Program-made: the position numbers and the translations under genes
Notes under the pieces: generated by a model
What the model was told of the DNA's origin: nothing
Database searches by the model: none
The model's input: only the letters and a program-made list of their open reading frames with translations
From: Empedobacter stercoris
GTDB taxonomy: Bacteria > Bacteroidota > Bacteroidia > Flavobacteriales > Weeksellaceae
DNA: 64,000 bases
Assembly (NCBI RefSeq): GCF_025244765.1
Contig: NZ_CP104209.1
Span: 930,001-994,000, forward strand
Direction of reading: 5' to 3'
In this document: positions 1-9,367 of the stretch, one piece after another
How positions within the stretch are numbered: the first letter of the stretch is position 1
Layout: each line of letters begins with the position of its first letter

Positions 1-10
1 AACATATTAA

Positions 11-38
11 ATCCACTCCAATGAGTGGATTTTTTTTT
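11..38. terminator. Rho-independent terminator at the end of the pigment operon
   Basis: An 8-bp perfect stem (ATCCACTC and GAGTGGAT, loop CAAT) is followed on the plus strand by eight T. On the minus strand the same stem comes only a few bases after the stop of the last pigment gene, but its downstream tail (TTAATATG) is weaker. It probably serves convergent genes on both sides; the gene to the left is outside the window. Confidence 0.75.
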
Positions 39-41
39 GAA

Positions 42-1355
42 TTAACTATTTTCTCTATAATCAATAAATGTGATTGGCTTTCGACTTTCTGGTTTAAAAA
101 TGACTGTTTGCAAAGTTTCAAAATTTTCAAATTTAATCGAGGGAGTTACACGCATTTTTGCTCTAAAACGATCTTTTATTTTGGCTAAAAAATCATCCGT
201 TTCATCTATCGAAACTAATCGAATCAAAATTTCATCTGTTCCTAACTCATTCGAATAAATTTCTATTAAATGTAGTTTTATTTCATCAAAATGCGACAAT
301 ACATCCTGTAAAGCAGGTGGATACAACGTTGTTCCCTTGTACTTTATCATGTGTTGTTTTCTTCCTTCAACTGGACCTAATCGATAGGTATGGCTTCCGC
401 ATTTACATTTTTCGGAATGTTTTCGTACTAAATCTCCCGTTTTGAAACGCAACAAAGGCATTCCTTCAACACCCAAAGTAGTAATCGTTAATTCACCTAA
501 TTCACCATTTTCAACTTCATTATTTTCTTCATCTAAAATCTCTGTAATAATCAAATCTGGTTGATGATGACCTCCTACTCCTATTTCACATTCCGTAAAA
601 GCGGTACTCATTTCTGTCGAAGCATACGTTGAAAAGAGCTGAATATTCCATTTCGAAGTAATTTTTTGCGCTAACAAAGACGGTTTCAAATCCCTATCTC
701 GCAAAGCTTCGCCTATACACAAAACTGCTTTTACAGAAGATGTATTGAAATCGATGTTATTTTTTTCAGCATAATCAATCATTTTCAACAAAAAAGAAGG
801 AACTGCCACCAAAAATTTCGGTTGATATTTTAGAATAGAATCCCATTGCAATTGAGGAACCCCCGCTCCTACACGAACAACACCTGCTCCTAACTTTCGC
901 AAACCAAGAAAATAAGCCAATCCAGCCATAAAACGACGATCAATTGTCGTCATCATTTGTACAACATCACCTTTTTGAACGCCAATTCGTTGAAAGGAAT
1001 TCAATTCATTATCAGCCAATCGTTCCAAATCTTGGTTCGTTAATCCAAACGTTACAGGATCGCCTAAAGTTCCGGAAGTCGTCGAATAATCTATAATTTC
1101 AGGTAACGGAACACACAAAAAGTCAAAATTTCGTTGTTGTAAATCATTTTTGGTTGTTACGGGAATCAATTTTAGATCTTCCGTTGATTTGATTCTTTTC
1201 CAATCAATCTTATTTTGTTCAAATAAATCTTGATAAAACTTAGAATGCTTTGCTAAATAGGCAATTTGATCTTGTAATTTTTGATTTTGAAACGCTTTTA
1301 TTTCTTCTACCGAAAGCTTTTCTATTGATTTTTGTTGGCTATTTTGCGTGTGCAT
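42..1355 (-). CDS. Phenylacetate-CoA ligase-like AMP-forming ligase
   Basis: An acyl-adenylating enzyme of the phenylacetate-CoA ligase / coenzyme F390 synthetase type, 437 residues, the usual length for this family. The adenylate-forming core shows an STTSGTLGDPVTF phosphate-binding loop near residue 92, a YASTEM motif near residue 242, and a TGDLV motif near residue 307. It is the last gene of the minus-strand pigment operon and overlaps the preceding gene by 34 bases, so it is probably co-translated. From context I infer that it activates an aryl acid such as 4-coumarate, or a polyene acid, for loading onto a carrier protein. The substrate cannot be read from sequence. Confidence 0.85.
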   Translation of the reverse strand: MHTQNSQQKSIEKLSVEEIKAFQNQKLQDQIAYLAKHSKFYQDLFEQNKIDWKRIKSTEDLKLIPVTTKNDLQQRNFDFLCVPLPEIIDYSTTSGTLGDPVTFGLTNQDLERLADNELNSFQRIGVQKGDVVQMMTTIDRRFMAGLAYFLGLRKLGAGVVRVGAGVPQLQWDSILKYQPKFLVAVPSFLLKMIDYAEKNNIDFNTSSVKAVLCIGEALRDRDLKPSLLAQKITSKWNIQLFSTYASTEMSTAFTECEIGVGGHHQPDLIITEILDEENNEVENGELGELTITTLGVEGMPLLRFKTGDLVRKHSEKCKCGSHTYRLGPVEGRKQHMIKYKGTTLYPPALQDVLSHFDEIKLHLIEIYSNELGTDEILIRLVSIDETDDFLAKIKDRFRAKMRVTPSIKFENFETLQTVIFKPESRKPITFIDYRENS

Positions 1356-2989
1356 TTTGATAGCTTTTTCTCTGTTATTAATCGATCCGGAATCGTAGTG
1401 ATTTCCTTTGTTAATGCTAATTTATAATAATTACTCGCTTGTTGATAGTCTTTTTGTTGAAAAAAATAATCACCAACTTGCGCATACACTTTCCAAAAAT
1501 TTGGATTATTCTGAATGTAACGATTTAAATAATCATTATCTATTTCTTTTTTATCTTTAATCAATTGCGCAATTAACTTCTGTTGAACGCGATACGCTTC
1601 GTAATCTTGGTACGCTTTTGTCGTTAAAAATTGATCTTTTTCAATTTCTAAACTATCCACATTTAATTTAAAATTTGAAATTGAATCATTAAAAATTTTA
1701 TTCAAATCATAAGCTGTAAATTCACCCAATTGATATGGATTTGACGAAACCCAAACCAATCGTTTATCTGGCTGAAAAACAACTGCATGATGCGCTAATA
1801 ACTGATTCAACGCTTTTTCATTTCCAAAACCAATTTTACTGTTTTTTAACCCATTTGTATCTCGTAATAAATCAACCATTTTTTGAGGATTTAACTGATT
1901 TTGAATGGTTAACTGTTCATCAATTTTTTCGAAACGATAAACGGAATGACTTTCTGTTTTTTGCTTATTATTTCGTTTATCATCTTGATATTCTATACTC
2001 TGAAAATGATTTGTACACGCCAAATAAGGTTGATTTTGTACTTCATAAACACCAAATTTTTTAGGCGAAATTTCAATCAAAACTGCCCGATGATCTTTAC
2101 TACTTCCAATCATTAAACTTTCGGACACAAACACTTTTTTGTTCTTCGCAATCTCGATCGCTTCATCAATAGTAGATGCGTACTGCAATATTTCTAATGC
2201 AACAAGAGAAATTGGAGTTTTTGCTTTCAGCGGAATCGAAGATTTTCCTGCATTAATCGTCACTGTCAAACCTTCTAAATTCATTCCAGACGACACACCT
2301 ATCATTCCACCCCAAGTAACCGACATATATGGAAAGCCAGATGTAGGTCGAATAAACGACACTATTTTATTTTTAGCAAAATCGTCGTTTGCATAAAAAT
2401 CGAAATTTCGACCGATTAATAATCCTCCATCTTCCGATTTATTGTCCCAAACTGCTAAAGAAGAACATCCAACCAGCATCAAATCGTGCATAGCATGCCC
2501 TATATCATGTGCGCCATGCAAAAAAAGATTTCGATTGTATTTATCCATCAACGAATCATATCGATTTGAAGAAAATTCGGAAAGACCATAAATCTGTGCT
2601 TTATATTCGTTTTTGATATATTGATGTAAATCTCGGTTATAGTATTTTAGAACTTTAAACAAAAATTTTCGACGCTTTTCGGAAGGAATAAAATCGGTAA
2701 TCAGATTCATAAATGATTCTTCTTGAAATGCATATAATTCCTTTGTTAAAACCCCTGTTTTCTGACCTATTTCTAATGCATCACCAGAAACATATAACTC
2801 CCAATTTTGAGACTTATTCTTTTTTAAGAAATTATTTTCTATATAAAATAAAGAATCATTTACTTCGTTACGAATATAATTTTGAGAATGATAAGCAGAT
2901 AAATCAGGACGGTCAGCCATACTTTTTTGGATGCCACAAGAAGAAAGTGTAAACAGAATAAAAGTTAAAATGTAGAAGTATTTACTCAT
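1322..2989 (-). CDS. C45-type Ntn acyltransferase/hydrolase lipoprotein
   Basis: The N-terminus is a lipoprotein signal ending in the lipobox LSSC (Cys18), so the protein is probably membrane anchored. The middle carries a VGCSSLAVW segment with Cys175, followed by GRNFDFY. This pattern is typical of acyl-CoA:6-aminopenicillanic acid acyltransferase (C45) and choloylglycine-hydrolase-like Ntn enzymes, which mature by cutting just before the nucleophilic Cys. The last ~90 residues look TPR-like (WKVYAQVGDYFFQQKDY). The reading frame overlaps both neighbours (34 bases with the ligase gene, 8 with the FAD oxidoreductase gene). A role in acyl transfer, for example joining or removing the resorcinol ester, is an inference. 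Confidence 0.8.
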   Translation of the reverse strand: MSKYFYILTFILFTLSSCGIQKSMADRPDLSAYHSQNYIRNEVNDSLFYIENNFLKKNKSQNWELYVSGDALEIGQKTGVLTKELYAFQEESFMNLITDFIPSEKRRKFLFKVLKYYNRDLHQYIKNEYKAQIYGLSEFSSNRYDSLMDKYNRNLFLHGAHDIGHAMHDLMLVGCSSLAVWDNKSEDGGLLIGRNFDFYANDDFAKNKIVSFIRPTSGFPYMSVTWGGMIGVSSGMNLEGLTVTINAGKSSIPLKAKTPISLVALEILQYASTIDEAIEIAKNKKVFVSESLMIGSSKDHRAVLIEISPKKFGVYEVQNQPYLACTNHFQSIEYQDDKRNNKQKTESHSVYRFEKIDEQLTIQNQLNPQKMVDLLRDTNGLKNSKIGFGNEKALNQLLAHHAVVFQPDKRLVWVSSNPYQLGEFTAYDLNKIFNDSISNFKLNVDSLEIEKDQFLTTKAYQDYEAYRVQQKLIAQLIKDKKEIDNDYLNRYIQNNPNFWKVYAQVGDYFFQQKDYQQASNYYKLALTKEITTIPDRLITEKKLSKCTRKIANKNQ

Positions 2990-4553
2990 AAGCTTTTTGA
3001 TTGATTTCCCGATGAACTTTATTCATTAAATATTCGGATCCAAGAATTTCGCAACACGTCAGAAAAGCACCAATTGTAACGCCTAAAACACCATGAACTC
3101 GTACATTTTGACCTGTAAAATAAATATTTTTCACTTTTGATCTCGGTGATATAAATGTTTTCATCGGATGATGACTATCTTTCAAAAAACCATACATATT
3201 ACCTTTTTCTGATCCAATAAAATCTCGATAGGAAAGCGGTGTCGATGTATGAATCGCTAAAATCTTTTCGCGAATATCAGGAAATTTGTTTTCTAATTTT
3301 TTAATAATCAGTTCTGTTTTATACCGTTTAAATGCTTCATAATCTTCTCCTCTATTTCCATAATTATCATTGGTATCAACATTATATGTTTCTTCCCATT
3401 GTTGCACTTCATCAAACGTCATATAGGTCATAACCGTCATACTTTCCGAATATGCTTCATTTTTTTGATCTAAACTAAATGTTGCAATATAAGTATTCGG
3501 CCAATTGTCAATTGACTTTTCATAACTGTCCCATACATCGTTTATCGAATTAAAATGATAGATATTATGGTTGATATATGGAAAACTTTTAGGCTTAAAA
3601 ACGAAATAAACAGAAAACACGGAAGGTGTGACTTCTAAACTTTTAACACGTTTAGAAAATGGTTTTCCAAACTTGCGTTCTCCCAACATATCGATCGTTT
3701 TCTTGATATCTATATTCGAAATGAATAAATCTCCATAAAAACGCTTTCCTTCCTTCGTTTCACAAGCTATTACCTCTTCATTTTCATCTTGAACAAAGGC
3801 TTGTATTTCTTGGTATTTATAAATTTCTCCTCCATACTTTTTCAACTCCTTAATCAAAAGAGTTGAAATTTGGCTTCCACCATTTACACAACGCCAAGCC
3901 GAATGTATATAAGAGTTAACAGAAAGCGCATGAATGTATAAAGGTGTCTTTTTTGCTTGTCCCACATATAAAAAATTATTCCCCACTAAAACGGCTTTCA
4001 ATCGCTCGTTTGTAAACACAGAATCAATGTAATCTTTGGCATTAATTGCCAAGAAATCTTCATCGTCAGCAAACGCAGCAGTGGCTAAATTATACATCGG
4101 AAAAGCAGCACAAATCTCTTCTAACTTTCTACTGTATTCGATTAAATTTTCGCGTTCTTCTGGAAAAAAGACAGACAATTGATCGACAAAATTTTGATAA
4201 GTTTGTGCTATTGGATAGACGTTTTTATCATCATCAAAAGAAATCATATCAAAACCATCTTTGTTCAATTGCTTCAACTTTAGCTTGTCGGCTATATTTA
4301 GATATTTGAAATAATTATATAAGTTTTCACCTTTGGCTAAACCTCCAATATAATGAACACCCGTATCAAAAATTGTTTTATTCCGAACAAAAGTTTGCAA
4401 ATTTCCACCAAACTGATTATTCTTTTCAAGCACCACCACTTTCTTTCCTTCCTTTGCCAAAATAAGAGCAGAAACAAGTCCACCCAAACCGCTTCCTATC
4501 ACGACAATATCGTAATGAGGTTTCGATTTATTTTGTGTAAACGATGTATTCAT
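2982..4553 (-). CDS. Phytoene-desaturase-like FAD oxidoreductase
   Basis: A 523-residue flavoprotein of the CrtI/phytoene dehydrogenase superfamily. The N-terminal Rossmann motif VVIGSGLGGLVSALILA with a following GGNLQTF segment binds FAD, and the C-terminal segment YFTGQNVRVHGVLGVTIGA matches the second conserved FAD region of this family. Homologues are routinely found in flexirubin clusters. It may oxidise or isomerise polyene double bonds or the resorcinol portion, but I cannot tell which. The gene overlaps its neighbours on both sides (26 bases with the MMPL gene). Confidence 0.85.
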   Translation of the reverse strand: MNTSFTQNKSKPHYDIVVIGSGLGGLVSALILAKEGKKVVVLEKNNQFGGNLQTFVRNKTIFDTGVHYIGGLAKGENLYNYFKYLNIADKLKLKQLNKDGFDMISFDDDKNVYPIAQTYQNFVDQLSVFFPEERENLIEYSRKLEEICAAFPMYNLATAAFADDEDFLAINAKDYIDSVFTNERLKAVLVGNNFLYVGQAKKTPLYIHALSVNSYIHSAWRCVNGGSQISTLLIKELKKYGGEIYKYQEIQAFVQDENEEVIACETKEGKRFYGDLFISNIDIKKTIDMLGERKFGKPFSKRVKSLEVTPSVFSVYFVFKPKSFPYINHNIYHFNSINDVWDSYEKSIDNWPNTYIATFSLDQKNEAYSESMTVMTYMTFDEVQQWEETYNVDTNDNYGNRGEDYEAFKRYKTELIIKKLENKFPDIREKILAIHTSTPLSYRDFIGSEKGNMYGFLKDSHHPMKTFISPRSKVKNIYFTGQNVRVHGVLGVTIGAFLTCCEILGSEYLMNKVHREINQKAYE

Positions 4554-7500
4554 TTGTTTCTGTTTGTTGAATAAATTCAGTAAATAATGATTGATTGATG
4601 TTTCTATTTTTTAGAACAACAATTTTATTAAATTGATTGATTGTTTCTTGGTTAATTTCTTCAATTTCTGTCGAAATCAAAAGAGTTGTATATTCTTCAT
4701 TAACGCTGAAGTTTGGTGAATATTCTAATGAGCGGATTTTTGTAATGTAATTTGTCGCAGCAATTGATCTTTTATCTTCACTTTTTATAAACGAAATAAT
4801 TTTACGACTTGCTTGCTGCATTAACAATAAGAAATCAATCTGTCCATAGTCATTAGCAAAATGAACGATTTTTTCGTTCGAACCAAATACATCATTCAAT
4901 TGATGATAAACCGATTTATACTGTTTAAAATCTTGTTTTACTGCATGTACAACTTCAAATTCTTTATACAAAAAACTTAAAAACAATTTTTGTTTCCAGT
5001 AATTTTCATCTTCATATCTATTTCGAATTTCTTGAAATTTTGCTTTATAAGCTCTACTGATTTTTTTTGTACGTTCAGAATAATTTAATCCATAAGTTTC
5101 ATCATTCCAAGCAATTCTATCTCCAATTATTGAATAGATATGTCCATCCGAAATTAAGAAGTCGCCTTTTGGAATAATCTCTGAATTTCCATGAATATAC
5201 ATTGGTAAAATATCTAATTTCAATTTCTCTGCTAAATAAAATGCTCCTTTATGAAAACGGTTGATATTATTTGTAAAAGAACGCGTTCCTTCAGGGAAAA
5301 TCATCAACGAAAAATCATGACCAATACGATTTTTGATTGCTTCAATATTATCTTCAACACCATTAGAAACTGGATAAAAACCAGCCATTTTAACTGCACG
5401 TCCAAAAATTGGCGATTTATACACCCAATCGTTTACTAAAAAAACAATTTTAGGTGTACACATTCCAATAGCTAACGTATCTAAGAAAGAAGTATGATTG
5501 GCAATAATAATCGACTGCTTCTTAAAATTTTCATGATTAGGATTGATTATTCGTTTAACAACCGTTGGTTTCAACATCAATACAGATTTCATAAAAGTTG
5601 CCATTCCCCATCCAAAAAGTTGGTACTTTTTCTCTTTCAAAATTGGTAAAATAAGCATCAAAAAACGAAGTATTAAAGAAGTCAACGTTCCAAATAATCC
5701 AAAATATAAAAAGAAAATTCCACTCTGAATTGCCAACCATAAAGTCATCGGACTTTTTCCTTTTTTGGAACGATTGGCTATAAAAAATCGAAATAAAATT
5801 GGATAAAAAATAAATGTAATCACCAATGCTGCAAGCACTCCAACCAACGAAACTGACGCAATAGATTTTAGAGCAGGGTGTTTTGCAAAGATAAGCGCAC
5901 CAATCGCTAAAACTGTCGTAATAACGGCTAATAAAATTGATGTTCGGTAAGTCGGCATTTCATCTTTACCAATCGTGTATTCTTTTTGTAAAGCACTTGT
6001 CATAAAAATACTAAAATCAACTCCATGACCAAAAACCAACGTGCAAACAATACTGCTAAAAATATTAAATTTGATATCAAAAAGTCCCATTAAACCTGCA
6101 GTAACCAAACCTGATAACGCGATAGGAATCGCACTAATAATAACCAACTCAATACGTCGGAAAAAATACCATAAAATCAATAAAACAGCTAAAAACGAAT
6201 AATTAACTAAATTATTAAAGTCATTGACTAAATTACCTAAAAAGTTTTCGTTTAGTAACTTTCGGTCAATTACAATTGTTTCGTTATGATGAAATTGATT
6301 CACAAATTTCTCTCTATTCTCTTCCTTTAATTTGACTAAAGTTGAGATGGTATAAAATCCATTTTTTTCGGAAACAAATTCTTCAAAAAGTGATGGATTG
6401 AACGCGCGATAATCCTCTAATTTTAATGGTTGATAGGATTTATCAAAAATCGAGAAAAATTGATCGTAAATACTTTGTTTAAAACCATATTTTTTTCCTT
6501 CGTTGACAAACTCATTCTTTACAAAATTTATCTTTTCAGCAGACCAGAAATTATTCCAATTCTTTATTTTTTCTACTTGTTCAGCAGCTGGTAAAACCAA
6601 TGATTGAATCGAATTAAAACTTAATATTTCATCTGCATTGACTGCTTTTGATAGTTGAGTTGTTAACGCGCTATTTTTAGTTAAAACTTCATTTATATCC
6701 GTTCCATAATTAACGACATACAATGATTTTGAAATGGTATTAGAAGACGTTTCTAATTTTTGTTCAGCAATTTTTTGATCTGTTGGAATGTAATTCAATT
6801 TTGATAAATCCTTATCAAATTTAACTTTACTGAACGTAAAACAACTTACAATAATCAGCAGTATACAAGCTACAATCAAAAATTTATTATGATGAAATGA
6901 GAATAATGCTAACTTCTCTATAATGGTAGAATTATTTTCGACCGAATTTTGCTTTGGGTGATACAAATGTGGAATAATCAACAATGAAAAAACACCAGAA
7001 ACAATAACCGTTATTCCAGCAAAAATTCCTAAATCTTTTAACACATCTGATTTCACAAAAAGTAAACACAAAAAAGCAATCGCTGTTGTTGTACAGCTCA
7101 TGATTAGCGGTTTGGTAATCTCTTTAAAAAGTATTTTAGAATCGCTATTGTGTTTGTAATGCGTCATGATATGCAACGAATAATCAATCGTTATTCCGAG
7201 TAAAACCGCACCAATACTTAATGAAATTGCAGAAATTGTACCTTGAATGAAATACAACATTGCCAAGGCAAAGAAAAAACCAAAAACAGAAGGTATAAAA
7301 ATGATAATTGGAATGTAAAGCTTACGATAAAACACCATCAAAATTACCATTAATGTCGTCATCGATATCAATACAGTTGTGATAATATCTTGCTTGATTT
7401 GCTTGGCATTTGCAACAGCAATAAAACTTGAACCAAAAAAACTTAATGTTGATTTCCCGCTATATTTTGGATTTAAATGCTGTTTTATTTCCTCTAATCG

Positions 7501-8187
7501 ATTGACAAAATCAGTATTATGTTCTGTTTCACTTCCAGAAAATGTTGGATTGATAAAGAGCAATAATTTCGAATGATCTTTCGTAACAATAAACCCTTTA
7601 TACACCTCAAAATCGCTCGTTAAATTTTTATCTTTCAACCGATTTAACGCAACAAAAGTTAAACCAAGAGGGTCTTTCAACATAAATTCTTTTGAAACTA
7701 TTCCCGTTGGTGTAATTAGACTTTTGTAATTCTGTTCAACAATCGATTCAATAGAATCTTTCGTCAGTTTTAGAGTTAACTTATCATAATCTTCTTTCTC
7801 TAAAAAAAGCGGTAAATTCTGATGTACAAAATCAAATGTCGAAGCAAAATTATCTAAATCATATTGACCTTGAACATCATTGTAATACTCTTTGAGCGGT
7901 TGAATACTATCCAAAAAATCTGTTGCTTGAGCAGTCATATCATCTAATGTTCCAGCCTTTTCTTTTTCGATAATAACAGCAACTTTATCTGTGAATTTTA
8001 ATTGAGAAATAACTTTTGTAATGGCATCATTCTTCTCATCTTTTGGAATAATTCGCGTTATATCTTCCTCAAATTTTAATCGATTCGCAAAAAATAAACA
8101 ACACGCCAAAAAAAGAATAAAAAGTAAACTGCTCAACCATTTATTCCCTTTGATATGTAAAAATATAGTGTAGAAATATTTATGCAT
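4528..8187 (-). CDS. MMPL exporter fused to PlsC acyltransferase and a degenerate methyltransferase-like tail
   Basis: A 1219-residue multidomain membrane protein. Residues 1 to about 800 form an RND/MMPL-type transporter with two sets of clustered membrane segments and large periplasmic loops. Residues about 860-1060 are a 1-acyl-glycerol-3-phosphate acyltransferase domain with NHTSFLD (an HX4D motif, near residue 895) and FPEGTRSF (near residue 966). The last ~150 residues resemble a class I methyltransferase Rossmann fold, but the glycine-rich SAM loop is lost (NDYGQID near residue 1112). Such fusions are known from flexirubin clusters and probably couple acyl transfer of pigment intermediates to export toward the outer membrane. 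Confidence 0.85.
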   Translation of the reverse strand: MHKYFYTIFLHIKGNKWLSSLLFILFLACCLFFANRLKFEEDITRIIPKDEKNDAITKVISQLKFTDKVAVIIEKEKAGTLDDMTAQATDFLDSIQPLKEYYNDVQGQYDLDNFASTFDFVHQNLPLFLEKEDYDKLTLKLTKDSIESIVEQNYKSLITPTGIVSKEFMLKDPLGLTFVALNRLKDKNLTSDFEVYKGFIVTKDHSKLLLFINPTFSGSETEHNTDFVNRLEEIKQHLNPKYSGKSTLSFFGSSFIAVANAKQIKQDIITTVLISMTTLMVILMVFYRKLYIPIIIFIPSVFGFFFALAMLYFIQGTISAISLSIGAVLLGITIDYSLHIMTHYKHNSDSKILFKEITKPLIMSCTTTAIAFLCLLFVKSDVLKDLGIFAGITVIVSGVFSLLIIPHLYHPKQNSVENNSTIIEKLALFSFHHNKFLIVACILLIIVSCFTFSKVKFDKDLSKLNYIPTDQKIAEQKLETSSNTISKSLYVVNYGTDINEVLTKNSALTTQLSKAVNADEILSFNSIQSLVLPAAEQVEKIKNWNNFWSAEKINFVKNEFVNEGKKYGFKQSIYDQFFSIFDKSYQPLKLEDYRAFNPSLFEEFVSEKNGFYTISTLVKLKEENREKFVNQFHHNETIVIDRKLLNENFLGNLVNDFNNLVNYSFLAVLLILWYFFRRIELVIISAIPIALSGLVTAGLMGLFDIKFNIFSSIVCTLVFGHGVDFSIFMTSALQKEYTIGKDEMPTYRTSILLAVITTVLAIGALIFAKHPALKSIASVSLVGVLAALVITFIFYPILFRFFIANRSKKGKSPMTLWLAIQSGIFFLYFGLFGTLTSLILRFLMLILPILKEKKYQLFGWGMATFMKSVLMLKPTVVKRIINPNHENFKKQSIIIANHTSFLDTLAIGMCTPKIVFLVNDWVYKSPIFGRAVKMAGFYPVSNGVEDNIEAIKNRIGHDFSLMIFPEGTRSFTNNINRFHKGAFYLAEKLKLDILPMYIHGNSEIIPKGDFLISDGHIYSIIGDRIAWNDETYGLNYSERTKKISRAYKAKFQEIRNRYEDENYWKQKLFLSFLYKEFEVVHAVKQDFKQYKSVYHQLNDVFGSNEKIVHFANDYGQIDFLLLMQQASRKIISFIKSEDKRSIAATNYITKIRSLEYSPNFSVNEEYTTLLISTEIEEINQETINQFNKIVVLKNRNINQSLFTEFIQQTETNEYIVYTK

Positions 8188-8530
8188 TCTTAATGGTCTT
8201 TTGACTGAAATAAGTTAATAAAAAATAACTTGAAATTCCACTTACAACACTACAGAATGTTGCTAAAACTAAGCTCCCAATTACATATCGAAGTAAATTT
8301 TTCTTAATCGTTTCGAACGAAACCAAACTTAAATCTAAATGAAAATTATCTTGTAAAATGAACCCTCCAGTAACTAAAGATAGGTAGATGATGATTGGGA
8401 TCATTGGCGGAATACTAATGTTAGAACAGAAGAAACTGATCACTTTATTCAACCGAAACATAGAGGCTAAAAAAATAGATAAAAAGGTTTGAAAACCCCA
8501 AAAAGGAGCAATACCAAGAAAAACACCCAA
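8180..8530 (-). CDS. DUF2062 membrane protein, probably the detached C-terminal half of the upstream glycosyltransferase
   Basis: Contains the DUF2062 hallmark LGVFLGIAPFWGFQTF and membrane-spanning stretches. The first usable start in frame is TTG at 8528-8530, but DUF2062-like sequence (LRTFIKEDILGSNDNK..KALSIS) continues upstream with no ATG or stop as far as the A10 tract at 8604-8613. There the frame meets the end of the glycosyltransferase gene. Adding one A would give a single GT2-DUF2062 protein of about 395 residues, an architecture I know from Bacteroidota. I therefore regard this as the 3' part of a frame-split gene rather than an independent small gene. It overlaps the MMPL gene by 8 bases. 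Confidence 0.7.
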   Translation of the reverse strand: MGVFLGIAPFWGFQTFLSIFLASMFRLNKVISFFCSNISIPPMIPIIIYLSLVTGGFILQDNFHLDLSLVSFETIKKNLLRYVIGSLVLATFCSVVSGISSYFLLTYFSQKTIKNA

Positions 8531-8571
8531 AGAAATTGATAGCGCTTTTACTTTATTGTTATCGTTACTTC

Positions 8572-9363
8572 CTAAAATATCTTCTTTAATGAATGTTCGT
8601 AAGTTTTTTTTTTGAAACTGAACAGAAAATTTCGAGGTTTAATGTAGAAAATAGTCAAGAATACGAGAAATGTATTCAAGATGCTAATTCGTGTAAAATC
8701 TTTGAATGGACGGAAATGTGAAACGCGTTCATTTGGATCGTACAAAATGTCAATCGGAATGTTAATTACTTCAATTCCTTTCCAAGCTGTACGTACAATC
8801 ACCTCAATTTCAAATTCAAATTTAGTTGTCCAAAATCTTTTTGGAATAAATTTTAATGGATACAAACGATAACCAGATTGAGTGTCATTCAATTTAATTC
8901 CTGTTTCGAACCAAAACCAAAAATTAGAAAATTTATTGCCAAAACTACTTTTTTTCGGAATCCCATCTTGTTCCATTTGGCGACTTCCGATAATTAAAAC
9001 TGGTTTATTGCGTTGTTCTAATTCTTCTATAAAATTTGGAATATCATGTGGAAAATGTTGCCCATCAGAATCGATTGTCAAAGCATAGTGATACCCATTA
9101 TTTACGGCTTCCTTAAAACCAACTCGCAAAGCATTTCCTTTCCCTTTGTTTTGTGCTATTTTAACCACAACAAATTGACTTTCGTATTCGTTTAAAATAG
9201 CATCTGTAGCGTCTGTAGAACCATCATTAACAATAATAATCTGATTGGTGTAGTCCAAAACTCCATCAATCACACGTTTCAACGTTTTATGATTGTTGTA
9301 AGTCGGTATAAGTACACAAACTTTTAGTTCATCTATTTTATGTCGAATATTCGAAAAATCCAT
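8572..9363 (-). CDS. Family 2 glycosyltransferase (dolichyl-phosphate-mannose-synthase-like)
   Basis: A GT-A fold GT2 enzyme of 263 residues. It opens with VCVLIPTYNNHKTL, then IIIVNDGSTDAT (nucleotide binding) and LTIDSDGQH with the metal-binding DxD. The C-terminal end, FSFKKKTYEHSLKKIF, follows a ten-A run and looks like out-of-frame filler. In the +1 frame the sequence continues as a DUF2062 domain. It sits inside the pigment operon 4 bases after the preceding gene. The sugar donor and acceptor are unknown; GT2 enzymes are regular passengers in flexirubin and aryl polyene clusters. Confidence 0.85.
   Translation of the reverse strand: MDFSNIRHKIDELKVCVLIPTYNNHKTLKRVIDGVLDYTNQIIIVNDGSTDATDAILNEYESQFVVVKIAQNKGKGNALRVGFKEAVNNGYHYALTIDSDGQHFPHDIPNFIEELEQRNKPVLIIGSRQMEQDGIPKKSSFGNKFSNFWFWFETGIKLNDTQSGYRLYPLKFIPKRFWTTKFEFEIEVIVRTAWKGIEVINIPIDILYDPNERVSHFRPFKDFTRISILNTFLVFLTIFYIKPRNFLFSFKKKTYEHSLKKIF
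8604..8613 (-). repeat. A10 homopolymer at the GT2/DUF2062 frame break
   Basis: Ten T on the plus strand, that is ten A in the coding strand, exactly where homology passes from the glycosyltransferase frame to the DUF2062 frame. Eleven (or eight) A would restore one continuous reading frame. Confidence 0.9.
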
Positions 9364-9367
9364 GCGC

